Origin: Chryseobacterium koreense CCUG 49689
Lineage (GTDB): Bacteria > Bacteroidota > Bacteroidia > Flavobacteriales > Weeksellaceae
NCBI RefSeq assembly: GCF_001045435.1
Contig: NZ_LFNG01000017.1
Span: 1 to 47,282 of the forward strand
Length of the DNA: 47,282 bases
Direction: 5' to 3'
Made by a program: the position numbers and the translations under genes
Part shown: positions 1 through 6,751 of the stretch, piece after piece
How the letters are laid out: the number at the start of each line of letters is the position of its first letter
Numbering within the stretch: the first letter of the stretch is position 1
The notes under the pieces: model-generated
What the model was told of the DNA's origin: nothing
Database searches by the model: none
What the model saw: only the letters and a program-made list of their open reading frames with translations

Positions 1-515
1 GTTTCACTCCTACGGAGTGATTGATCTGCAACCGTATCAGAGCTACAAACTTCTCACTCCTACGGAGTGGTGATTTCCAACCATATCAGAGCTATCTCTT
101 TTCACCCGACTAAAAACAGTTGAATGTTGTTGGTGTAAATTTTCATTTCTAAGAGCAGATCTGGCAAAAGGAAAGTTTTTTTTAAGATGGCATTCCTAAA
201 GGAATGCAAACTTTCTTCGAACTATTTTTCTACACAGATACCGCTCCTCCAGAGCATTTCATGTTGTTTTTAGAAATAGAAACCCCGGTAAAATGGCGGA
301 GTTACCCGTAAATTCTTGGTATCTTTAATGTGTTTCAACGTGGTTTTCTGTCCATCAAATCATTAAAAATAGAAAAACTCCGTAGGAGTTTAAAGTTTGT
401 AGCCTACCATAAGTATAGCATGACGGCACTTCGTAGAAGTGCAAAGTTATTTTGGCGGTTTCGTATATGGAGGAAACCGGAAGGACAGCACCCAAACCGC
501 ATTAATCCCGCAAAC
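1..515. repeat. Palindrome array unit 1
   Basis: This is a 515 bp unit. Its palindromes lie at 4-20 (TCACTCC/GGAGTGA), 55-69 (CACTCC/GGAGTG), 190-207 (GCATTCC/GGAATGC), 243-255 (GCTC/GAGC, with one arm base changed), 76-bp-downstream pair 376-390 (AACTCC/GGAGTT) and 426-442 (GCACTTC/GAAGTGC). The window begins exactly at the unit start. Confidence 0.85.
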
Positions 516-1017
516 GTTTCACTCCTACGGAGTGATTGATCTGCAACCGTATCAGAGCTACAAACTTCTCACTCCTACGGAGTGGTGATTTCCAACCTAT
601 CAGAGCTATCTCTTTACACCCGACTAAAAACAGTTGAATGTTCTGGACGTAAATTTTCATTTCTAAGAGCAGATCTGGCGAAAGGAAAGTTTTTTTTAAG
701 ATAGCATTGCTATGGAATGCAAACTTTCTTCGAACTATTTTTATACACAGATACCGCTCATTTCATGTTGTTTTTAGAAATAGAAACCCCGGTAAAATGG
801 CGGAGTTATCTGTAAATCGGGACATCTTTAATGTGTTTTAACCTGGTTTTCTGTCCATAAATCATTAAAAACAGAATAACTCCGTAGGAGTTTACAATTT
901 GTAGCCAACCGTAAGTATAGCATGACGGCACTTCGTAGAAGTGCGAAGTTATTTTGGCGGTTTCGTATGTGTAGAAAGCCGGAAGGACAGCACCCAAAAG
1001 GCGTTAATGGCGACAAC
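516..1017. repeat. Palindrome array unit 2
   Basis: This is a 502 bp unit, nearly identical to unit 1. The palindrome near position 700-720 has decayed (one GCATTCC arm reads GCATTGC), and the GCTCCTCCGGAGC palindrome near 757 is largely deleted. Single palindromes have therefore been lost while the surrounding unit persists. Confidence 0.85.
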
Positions 1018-1480
1018 GTTTCACTCCTACGGAGTGATTGGTCTGCAACCGTATCAGAGCTACAAACTTCTCACTCCTACGGAGTGGTGATTTCCAACCA
1101 TATCAGAGATATCTCTTTTCACCCGACTAAAAACAGTTGAATGTTGTTGGTGTAAATTTTCATTTCTAAAAGCGGATCTGGCAAAAGGAAAGTTTTTTTG
1201 AGATAGCATTCCTATGGAATGCAAACTTTCTTTGATCTGTCTTTCTACACAGATGCTGCTCCTCCGGAGCAGAATCAAATCCTATTTATGGAGCGTTCCT
1301 GAGTAACGCTATCTCTTTTCAACCCACTTAAAACAGTTAAATATTGTGGTCGCAAATTATCATTTCTAAAAACAGATCTAACAAAAGGAAATTTTCTTAA
1401 GATAGCATTCCTAAAGGAATGCAAACTTTCTTCCATCTTTCTCTCTACACAGATACTGCTCCTCCGGAGCATTTGGTGGC
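1018..1480. repeat. Truncated unit 3 plus variant unit
   Basis: The canonical unit runs from 1018 to the GCTCCTCCGGAGC palindrome at about 1258-1270. It then jumps at 1273 into a diverged variant that has its own AGCGTT/AACGCT palindrome (1292-1310) and ends with GCATTCC/GGAATGC and GCTCCTCCGGAGC. The variant matches the start of the right array at 46237-46440 more closely than it matches units 1 and 2. Confidence 0.8.
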
Positions 1481-1612
1481 GTTTTTGGGAAAGGAGGGAT
1501 TTGTATTTATTAATCCTTCTCATATAGCGGAAACCTCTGTGAATTCGCGGTGATTTTAATGCGTTTGACTTGGGGTAATTGGGCGGGTAATCCTTAGCTA
1601 TATTAAATTGCT

Positions 1613-1620
1613 TAGTTTTG
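1613..1620 (+). promoter_or_regulatory. -7 promoter element for the PLD-like gene
   Basis: TAGTTTTG fits the Bacteroidota -7 consensus TAnnTTTG and lies 26 nt before the ATG. I see no convincing -33 element. From 1481 to 1612 there is nothing else I can name. Confidence 0.5.
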
Positions 1621-1646
1621 CTCGAAATCCAACAATGAATTAAATT

Positions 1647-3299
1647 ATGAAGAAACATGTACTCCTTTCTATCTTATTTTTGCAATTCCACTTATTTTAT
1701 AGTCAGATTTCATCAAAAGAAAGGGATTATATCATTACATACCACCCGCAACGTATTGATATACAATTTACAAACCCTGTAATTGCGAAAGCCTATGGTG
1801 GTAAAAATCGCGACCTTGAAATACCGTTTGAAAATAAAGCATCTGATCAATACACCTATACCTTGCAGGATTTGCCGCCTAGCTCCATCATAAAATTGGA
1901 CTATCAACTGCTTGGAGGCGGGGATGAGGGTTTTCGGACAGGCTTTATTGCGACACCCTCAAAATCATCGGGGACGATAGAGGTGTTTTTTAACCACCCT
2001 GTAGATACTAATTACAGCCAGGGCCAGAACGCGGTCAATCTGGGTAATACGCTGGATGACAAGCTGATATCCTATATCAATGGATGCAGCTCCACTTTGG
2101 ACATTGCCATCTATAATTCGTTTTCGCCTAGCGCTACCGCAGGAATTGCAGGTGCGATAAATGATGCGTTTCAAAGGGGTGTGCAGGTGAGGGTGATCTA
2201 TGACGGAGGCACGGGGAGTACGATGATCCCGCTGCTGAATAGTGCGATCCCTAAACTGGCAAGCCCCAAAAACATCAACTATGGACTGATGCATAATAAG
2301 TTTGTGGTGTTTGACGCGAATGCTGCCGACGCCAACAAACCCCTTGTGTGGACGGGTTCGACGAACTGGACGGTTGTGCAAATTGATGGGCCGGATAAGA
2401 ATAGCGCCATTGTGATCCAAGACCAGTCGCTGGCTTTAGGATACCAGATAGAGTTTGAAGAAATGTGGGGTTCGTCCACCGCGACACCGATTCCGTTCAA
2501 TTCCAGATTCGGGCCGTATAAATTGGATAATACGCCGCATACCTACAATATCGGGGGAAGAATTGTGAACAGCTATTTCAGTCCCAGCGACGGGGCGAAT
2601 GAAAAGATCATTGAGGCGGTGAATAGTGCCGATACCGACCTGAATATCGCGACGATGCTCATCACCAGGACGGACATCAGCAGTGCCTTGATCGATAAGT
2701 ACAGCAATGGCCTGCACGCCACGCAACTGGTGATGGATACGCAAAATCCGCAAGGGAACCAGAAGGCCCTGCTGCAAGCTGAGATTGGAGCGGCGAGAGT
2801 GCGGACAGATGCTTCAAAAGGGGTGATGCACCACAAGTTCATGGTGGTAGATAATTATAACAGTTTGTCGGATCCTTTGGTTCTGGTGGGTTCGCATAAC
2901 TGGAGTTCTGCTGCGGAAACCAAAAACGATGAGAATACCCTGATCGTGCATGACCTGAATATTGCCAACCAATATTATCAGGCCTTTGCCTATCTGTACC
3001 AACTTTCGGGCGGAGTGATCATCAATCCGCTTTCGGTGGCCAATAGCCCGGAATTAGCCAACCACTATTTCATTTACCCGAATCCGAGCACCGGAATATT
3101 TAATATCAAGAGTGAAAAGGCGGTATCCGGAAATACCGATATAAGAATTTATGATGCCGCGGGGAGGAGAATTTATCATCAAATTGTTTCTCAATTCAGC
3201 AAGAGCAGCATTGATCTGACCAATCAGCCCAATGGAATCTATTATGTGGTAATTGCTAACGAAGCGGGGGTGAACCACCTGAAGATGATTAAGCATTAA
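1647..3299 (+). CDS. Secreted phospholipase D-like (two-HKD) protein with T9SS sorting domain
   Basis: This 550 aa protein has an N-terminal signal peptide (about residues 1-20), a beta-rich N-terminal region of unknown fold (about 21-115), and two PLD catalytic motifs. The first is HNKFVVFD near residue 216, followed by GSTNW. The second is HHKFMVVD near residue 395, followed by GSHNW. Two HxK(x)4D motifs form one active site in this superfamily, which cleaves phosphodiester bonds in lipids or nucleic acids. From about residue 476 a T9SS type A C-terminal domain begins (IYPNPSTG), so the protein is probably exported and anchored or released at the outer surface. The substrate is not known. 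The GSxNW context is common in PLD-type nucleases as well as lipases, so an extracellular nuclease is possible. It is monocistronic and sits next to the repeat array. Confidence 0.9.
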   Translation: MKKHVLLSILFLQFHLFYSQISSKERDYIITYHPQRIDIQFTNPVIAKAYGGKNRDLEIPFENKASDQYTYTLQDLPPSSIIKLDYQLLGGGDEGFRTGFIATPSKSSGTIEVFFNHPVDTNYSQGQNAVNLGNTLDDKLISYINGCSSTLDIAIYNSFSPSATAGIAGAINDAFQRGVQVRVIYDGGTGSTMIPLLNSAIPKLASPKNINYGLMHNKFVVFDANAADANKPLVWTGSTNWTVVQIDGPDKNSAIVIQDQSLALGYQIEFEEMWGSSTATPIPFNSRFGPYKLDNTPHTYNIGGRIVNSYFSPSDGANEKIIEAVNSADTDLNIATMLITRTDISSALIDKYSNGLHATQLVMDTQNPQGNQKALLQAEIGAARVRTDASKGVMHHKFMVVDNYNSLSDPLVLVGSHNWSSAAETKNDENTLIVHDLNIANQYYQAFAYLYQLSGGVIINPLSVANSPELANHYFIYPNPSTGIFNIKSEKAVSGNTDIRIYDAAGRRIYHQIVSQFSKSSIDLTNQPNGIYYVVIANEAGVNHLKMIKH

Positions 3300-3644
3300 T
3301 GCGGTTTGGGAGCGGGTTTGCGGCGTTGGAGATGATGGTTTTTTGGTGAATAGCGGGTATGGGAATGGAATTGGGGTTTTGGTGGAGGGAGCTTTTACCG
3401 GAGAAATCCATGGCTAAACTTCGTTTTTTTCAGTATGTAAAAAAGAGCCAAAACCTGGCAATTTATTATTTAAAAACAAAGTAATAATACCTTTTGTGCA
3501 GCTCAACTATACACTTAAATCGCTAGAATACAATTGGTTATTTTAATGAAGTTTATTGAAAATATTGTTGAATGCAGATAATATGCATATATTTACGTGT
3601 TGGCAGCATGCTTAAAGACAACCTACAAAGACAAATTGACAAGA
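3300..3644. other. Intergenic region without recognisable gene
   Basis: The first about 100 bases are G-rich and the rest AT-rich. No terminator with a clear stem and T-run follows the PLD gene. A weak -7-like TATATTTA lies at 3587-3594, directly before the border-like text GTGTTGGCAGCA that precedes the next gene. Confidence 0.4.
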
Positions 3645-3992
3645 ATGATTGACCGAGATTTTTGCGAATTTTTAGAATATGAAATGTGTAAAGTGTTTGA
3701 GCATTCAAACAATGACGAAATAAAGTGGTTTTGGTGTGACGGAGTTTTAACAGACCAACCAGACATTTACTACTCTCAAAAGTTTGTAAATGACAACAGA
3801 CAGGTAAAATTGAAAGCTTTTATCGGCAATGACGGACAAACAGAATACGAATTGACTTTGAAATTTGGAAACAAGGCATTAAGCAGATATACAAGAAATT
3901 TGGACATTAAAGAATGTGTGCCAAACGCAGACAAACAAAACTGGTTTGACATTGACACTAAGCGAAATAAAATTGAGATACAACTTGACTAA
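3645..3992 (+). CDS. Hypothetical protein (orphan accessory gene 1)
   Basis: This 115 aa protein is not recognised. The frame is open from a GTG at 3597, but that codon lies only 2 nt past the TATATTTA promoter-like element, so ATG 3645 (MIDRDFCEFLEYE) is preferred. The sequence is mixed and soluble, with a Trp/Cys cluster (IKWFWCDG) and no signal peptide or membrane segment. It is the first of five same-strand orphan genes in an AT-rich block, and an unusual inverted repeat follows at once (4007-4140). A role in defence or immunity would be a guess from context only. Confidence 0.55.
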   Translation: MIDRDFCEFLEYEMCKVFEHSNNDEIKWFWCDGVLTDQPDIYYSQKFVNDNRQVKLKAFIGNDGQTEYELTLKFGNKALSRYTRNLDIKECVPNADKQNWFDIDTKRNKIEIQLD

Positions 3993-4006
3993 CGACAGAA
4001 AGCCAG

Positions 4007-4140
4007 CAGATAAAAGGCATTTGGCTCAATAGCGGGTGAAGTGGTTAACTGAACATTCTACCTCGCTTCAACTTTTGTGGTGTATTGACAGTTTTGTGCT
4101 CCGAAATCCGGCACTGCACCAAGCGCCAAAACGTTATCTG
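4007..4140. repeat. Imperfect inverted repeat with attC-like dimensions
   Basis: The outer arms are CAGATAA (4007-4013) and TTATCTG (4134-4140), a perfect 7 bp complement. The next arms inward are GGCATTTGG (4016-4024) and CCAAGCGCC (4119-4127), complementary at 7 of 9 positions. Inside is a smaller TGAAG/CTTCA pair. The total length is 134 bp, just after the stop of the preceding gene. Size, nested arms and position resemble integron attC sites, but the right end does not fit the GTTRRRY core, so the assignment stays open. Confidence 0.5.
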
Positions 4141-4293
4141 TAATTCCCCTACTCGAAAACGGAGTTGTTTTTAGCCGCTAACGAATAAAATTTCACTATT
4201 TTTATCTATCAAATATTAAAAATAAAAACACCTGATTACCAATGCTTTATTTTAACGTTAGTTAGGATCTCACAAAATATCACGTTTAATCGA
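4141..4293. other. Spacer before the TIR gene
   Basis: AT-rich and without a gene. It contains CTAACG at about 4178 and TAACGTTAGTTAGG at about 4253, short texts similar to the CTAACGACAG that closes the preceding gene. A loose -7-like TATTTTAA lies just before the second one. Confidence 0.35.
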
Positions 4294-5079
4294 ATGGAAG
4301 AAGAATTATTAATTAGAAAAGAAGCAGAACAATTTTTTAAAGCAAAAATTGAGCGTTCAAGAAATTATTATCCAGTTCAAGATATTCATGAATTGAAAAC
4401 AAGATTATATGATTTTTATTCAGAAGAAAATAAATCTATTTTCTTAGATGAAATTCTTAATCAAACAGTTTCATATTTTTCAAAACATAGAGATCAAGTT
4501 CATGGCGGGAAACCTGACCCTAAATGTTCAATAGATCAAAAATTTGAAAAATTATTATTCTACATAAAACAAGAAATAGATACTTTACCAAAAATTGCAC
4601 ATCAAAAATTTACTGATGAAAAAAACATTAGAGATAAGGTATTTATCAGTTATAGTCATGAAGACAAATCTTATTTAAAAGATATTCAAAGACATTTTAA
4701 ACCATTTTTAGATAAAATCAACTATTGGGATGATTCAAGAATTGAACCTGGACAAAAATGGAAAGAAGAAATTGAAAAAGCATTGAAAGAAACAAAAGTT
4801 GGAATTTTATTGGTTTCAACCGATTTTTTAGGCTCGGATTTTATAAGGAATAAGGAGATCCCTGAATTATTAAACACAGCAGAAAAAGAAGGTGGCGTAA
4901 TTTTAATCGTGATACTAAAACCATGTCTTTTCGAAGAATTTGATAAATTAAATCAATTTCAAGCAATGAATCCACCAAGCAAACCATTAAGTAAAATGTC
5001 AGAAGATGAAAAGGAGGAACTTTTGGTTAATCTGGTAAGACAAACAAAAAAAATTATTGAAAAAAGAGACTACAGCTAA
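4294..5079 (+). CDS. TIR-domain protein (orphan accessory gene 2)
   Basis: This 261 aa soluble protein has an unrecognised N-terminal part (residues 1-113, helical, charged) and a C-terminal TIR-like domain from KVFISYSHED at residue 115. Box features follow in order: the WDDSRIEPGQKW region, then ILLVSTDFLGSDF, then Glu188 in RNKEIPEL, at the position of the catalytic glutamate of NAD-cleaving TIR domains. In bacteria such domains are usually effectors of anti-phage systems (NADase or signal production) or secreted effectors. No obvious sensor partner (STING, Argonaute, Thoeris ThsA, NLR) is next to it. The AT content is high and the gene stands among unrelated orphan genes, which suggests horizontal acquisition. 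The TIR assignment is firm; the biological role is inference. Confidence 0.82.
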   Translation: MEEELLIRKEAEQFFKAKIERSRNYYPVQDIHELKTRLYDFYSEENKSIFLDEILNQTVSYFSKHRDQVHGGKPDPKCSIDQKFEKLLFYIKQEIDTLPKIAHQKFTDEKNIRDKVFISYSHEDKSYLKDIQRHFKPFLDKINYWDDSRIEPGQKWKEEIEKALKETKVGILLVSTDFLGSDFIRNKEIPELLNTAEKEGGVILIVILKPCLFEEFDKLNQFQAMNPPSKPLSKMSEDEKEELLVNLVRQTKKIIEKRDYS

Positions 5080-5097
5080 TAAGGGTAGCTGTTGCAC

Positions 5098-5179
5098 AAC
5101 CTCCCTTTTGAAATAAATTCAAGAATAAACGATAAAAAGCAGCCTCTTTTAAAATGATTTAAGGGAGGTTTTTATTTTT
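5098..5179 (+). terminator. Long-loop inverted repeat with T-rich tail; copy 1 of spacer repeat B
   Basis: AACCTCCCTT (5098-5107) is complementary to AAGGGAGGTT (5161-5170), a perfect 10 bp stem over a 53 nt loop, followed by a T-rich tract. It starts about 18 nt after the TIR stop and could terminate that transcript. A related copy with the same arms and similar loop lies at 7659-7748. Confidence 0.55.
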
Positions 5180-5349
5180 GCCGTTGAGAGGTTTCGGGGT
5201 TTCGGGTGGTTTTAAAGGAAGTGGTATGGTGGCTGCAAATGAATTAGCGATCACCGATTTCTTCGAAAAAAAATAGAAATAGAGGGAAGGCCCGTTGAGC
5301 GGGATTTTACTTCTGCTTGGGAAGAAATGGATATTTTTAAGTGGATGCG
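5180..5349. other. Spacer without gene
   Basis: No credible coding frame on either strand. A 89-codon frame on the - strand across 5159-5428 runs through the terminator stem and the duplicated promoter segment and has low-complexity composition, so it is not called. Confidence 0.4.
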
Positions 5350-5419
5350 AATGGGTAATTCTTTGGAACACAATGGGATATTTGTTTTTTGGGTGGGAAA
5401 TTTTTGTATATTTGGGTGT
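5350..5419 (+). repeat. Spacer repeat A, copy 1 (carries promoter)
   Basis: This 70 bp segment matches 6125-6194 without gaps at 62 of 70 positions by eye. It ends in TATATTTG (5407-5414), a good -7 element, then GGTGT. Both copies stand directly upstream of an orphan gene. Confidence 0.8.
5407..5414 (+). promoter_or_regulatory. -7 promoter element of orphan gene 3
   Basis: TATATTTG fits TAnnTTTG. It lies 42 nt before the ATG at 5457, and the border text TGTCATCTGCA follows at about the expected transcription start. Confidence 0.5.
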
Positions 5420-5456
5420 CATCTGCAAGCATTCACAAACTTTACACTAAATAAAT

Positions 5457-6026
5457 ATGGGATTAAAAATAAGTACAATCGCAGCTATTCCTGAAAATGT
5501 TGAAAGAAGTTATTATTTATATATTTTAGATTATTATAATTGGGATGAACCAATATCGAATACACTAAGAAACAGTTTTGACAAAATTGCAAAATTTGCT
5601 GCGGAAAATGATTCTGTTGCAATAACTGGAATTCCAGAAAGTCATTTTTATTCAGAATTATTATCATTTGATTCAATAAACGGCATTAAACCAGAAGATA
5701 TACTTCCTGCTTTAATGATAACTACAATTCACCCTAAATATTTTGCACAAGGTGATGGAATACAAAGATATCGAGAGAAAAAACCAACTGACAAATTGAT
5801 TTTCATTGAAATTGGAAAAATTTGTAAAAATCCAAACGATGTAATAAAAATTATTGAAAATATTTTCAAAGACATTAAAGAAAAAAAGGATTTAAAAGAT
5901 TTTCAAATTAAGAAAGAACTAAAAGCTGGAGTTGGTCAAATTTTGAATGACACAATAATTCTAGAACCAAATATCGGAGGAATTGGTGTGAACATAAATA
6001 ATATCTTTAAGTATTTTATGAAATGA
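5457..6026 (+). CDS. Hypothetical protein (orphan accessory gene 3)
   Basis: This 189 aa protein is not recognised. It has no signal peptide or membrane helix. The central part (SVAITGIPESHFYSEL, then IKPEDILPALMITTIHPKYF) looks like an alpha/beta soluble domain, and a Lys-rich helical segment and a Gly-rich beta C-terminus follow. It has its own promoter in repeat A, and its stop overlaps ATGACACC (6023-6030), the reverse complement of GGTGTCAT just upstream of the gene (5415-5422). Codon use is AT-rich like its neighbours in the block. Function unknown. Confidence 0.65.
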   Translation: MGLKISTIAAIPENVERSYYLYILDYYNWDEPISNTLRNSFDKIAKFAAENDSVAITGIPESHFYSELLSFDSINGIKPEDILPALMITTIHPKYFAQGDGIQRYREKKPTDKLIFIEIGKICKNPNDVIKIIENIFKDIKEKKDLKDFQIKKELKAGVGQILNDTIILEPNIGGIGVNINNIFKYFMK

Positions 6027-6124
6027 CACCTGCCGATAATAACTAAGCTTTAGCTTCGCCCAGTTCGGCTTCGCATCGGGTCGTTTTGTGTGAAAGATGG
6101 GAGATCGAAGGTTCGGAGGGGGTA

Positions 6125-6194
6125 AATGGGTAATCCTTTAGAACACAATAGGATATTTGTTTTTCGGGTGGGAGACTTTTGAATAGTTGGGTGT
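6125..6194 (+). repeat. Spacer repeat A, copy 2
   Basis: About 89% identical to 5350-5419 over 70 bp. The -7 position reads AATAGTTG here and fits the consensus less well than copy 1. It directly precedes the border TGTTGTAGGCA and orphan gene 4. From 6027 to 6124 there is nothing else recognisable. Confidence 0.8.
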
Positions 6195-6202
6195 TGTAGG
6201 CA
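6192..6202 (+). repeat. Left border of orphan gene 4 (inverted repeat)
   Basis: TGTTGTAGGCA at the likely 5' end of the mRNA. Its partner TGCCTGCAACA lies at 6594-6604, 9 nt after the stop codon. The match is 10 of 11, with the mismatch allowing a G-U pair in RNA. Confidence 0.6.
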
Positions 6203-6221
6203 ATTCTAAACAATACACTTT

Positions 6222-6584
6222 ATGAATTTGAAGGCTAATTTTCAAATAATTTTTTTGACATTCATGATCCCTTTTCTCGTCACAAATTGCGGGAAATTTA
6301 GTCATGAAAAATTCAATTCTGAGACTTGGAAAAACGCAAACTTAACTTCTGAAGAAAATTTTAGTTTAAGATGGGATATGATGAACGATTTAAGAAATCA
6401 TCATCAAATTATCGGAATGAATAAAACTGAAATCAAAAATCTTTTAGGAAATCCTGATTCTGAAACTCGTAATGAGTTTAATTATTATCTTGGATATTCC
6501 AAACATGGAATTAATACTGGAACATTATGGTTAATTTTCGACAAAAATAATAAAGTAGTAAAAATTTCTGTTTCCCAAGGATAA
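6222..6584 (+). CDS. BamE/SmpA-like lipoprotein (orphan accessory gene 4)
   Basis: This 120 aa protein has a lipoprotein signal ending in LVTNC (lipidated Cys23), a helical stretch (about 45-60), then IIGMNKTEIKNLLGNPD and a C-terminal beta hairpin ending DKNNKVVKISVSQ. The G-M-x-K-x-E-I-x-x-L-L-G-x-P-D pattern is typical of the BamE/SmpA/OmlA fold, a small domain found in outer-membrane assembly lipoproteins and many lone lipoproteins. Nothing nearby links it to the BAM complex, so a specific role is not claimed. The gene is bracketed by matched inverted repeats at 6192-6202 and 6594-6604. Confidence 0.75.
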   Translation: MNLKANFQIIFLTFMIPFLVTNCGKFSHEKFNSETWKNANLTSEENFSLRWDMMNDLRNHHQIIGMNKTEIKNLLGNPDSETRNEFNYYLGYSKHGINTGTLWLIFDKNNKVVKISVSQG

Positions 6585-6593
6585 AATAAGAAC

Positions 6594-6604
6594 TGCCTGC
6601 AACA
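6594..6604 (+). repeat. Right border of orphan gene 4 (inverted repeat)
   Basis: TGCCTGCAACA, complementary to TGTTGTAGGCA at 6192-6202. It sits just beyond the stop codon, so the two ends of the transcript could pair. Confidence 0.6.
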
Positions 6605-6751
6605 GAGTATTTATACAAGCTGGTCTGAAGCTTTCATCGAAGATTTTTGCGATTAATTAAGATTTTAGCAAATAGAAAGATTTTGTATTTTTAGCCCGCC
6701 AATAGAAATACACAAACCGGTAGCAGCAACTGTCCTAAAAATCGTAACCAA

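Larger units (their letters stand above)
1..1480. repeat. Left tandem array of palindrome-rich ~0.5 kb units
   Basis: Two complete units (1-515 and 516-1017) are followed by a truncated unit and a variant unit. Each unit has about six short palindromes with arms of 5-7 bp and loops of 3-4 nt: ACTCC-TAC-GGAGT twice near its start, then GCATTCC-TAAA-GGAATGC, GCTCC-TCC-GGAGC, AACTCC-GTA-GGAGTT and GCACTTC-GTA-GAAGTGC. Unit to unit, the sequence between the palindromes is also nearly identical. Short open frames through the array only reflect translated repeat (LRRS-type peptides) and have no sign of selection as proteins. The function is unknown: it could be a REP-like element family, a satellite, or a structured RNA. 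Confidence 0.9.

Noticed and set aside
330..1658. Several short open frames through the left array (LRRS-rich peptides)
   Set aside because: They are translations of repeat palindromes on both strands, change frame and length between units, and lack start context or protein-like composition.
5159..5428. 89-codon frame on the - strand
   Set aside because: It covers a terminator stem and the duplicated promoter segment, with low-complexity Pro/Lys/Phe composition.
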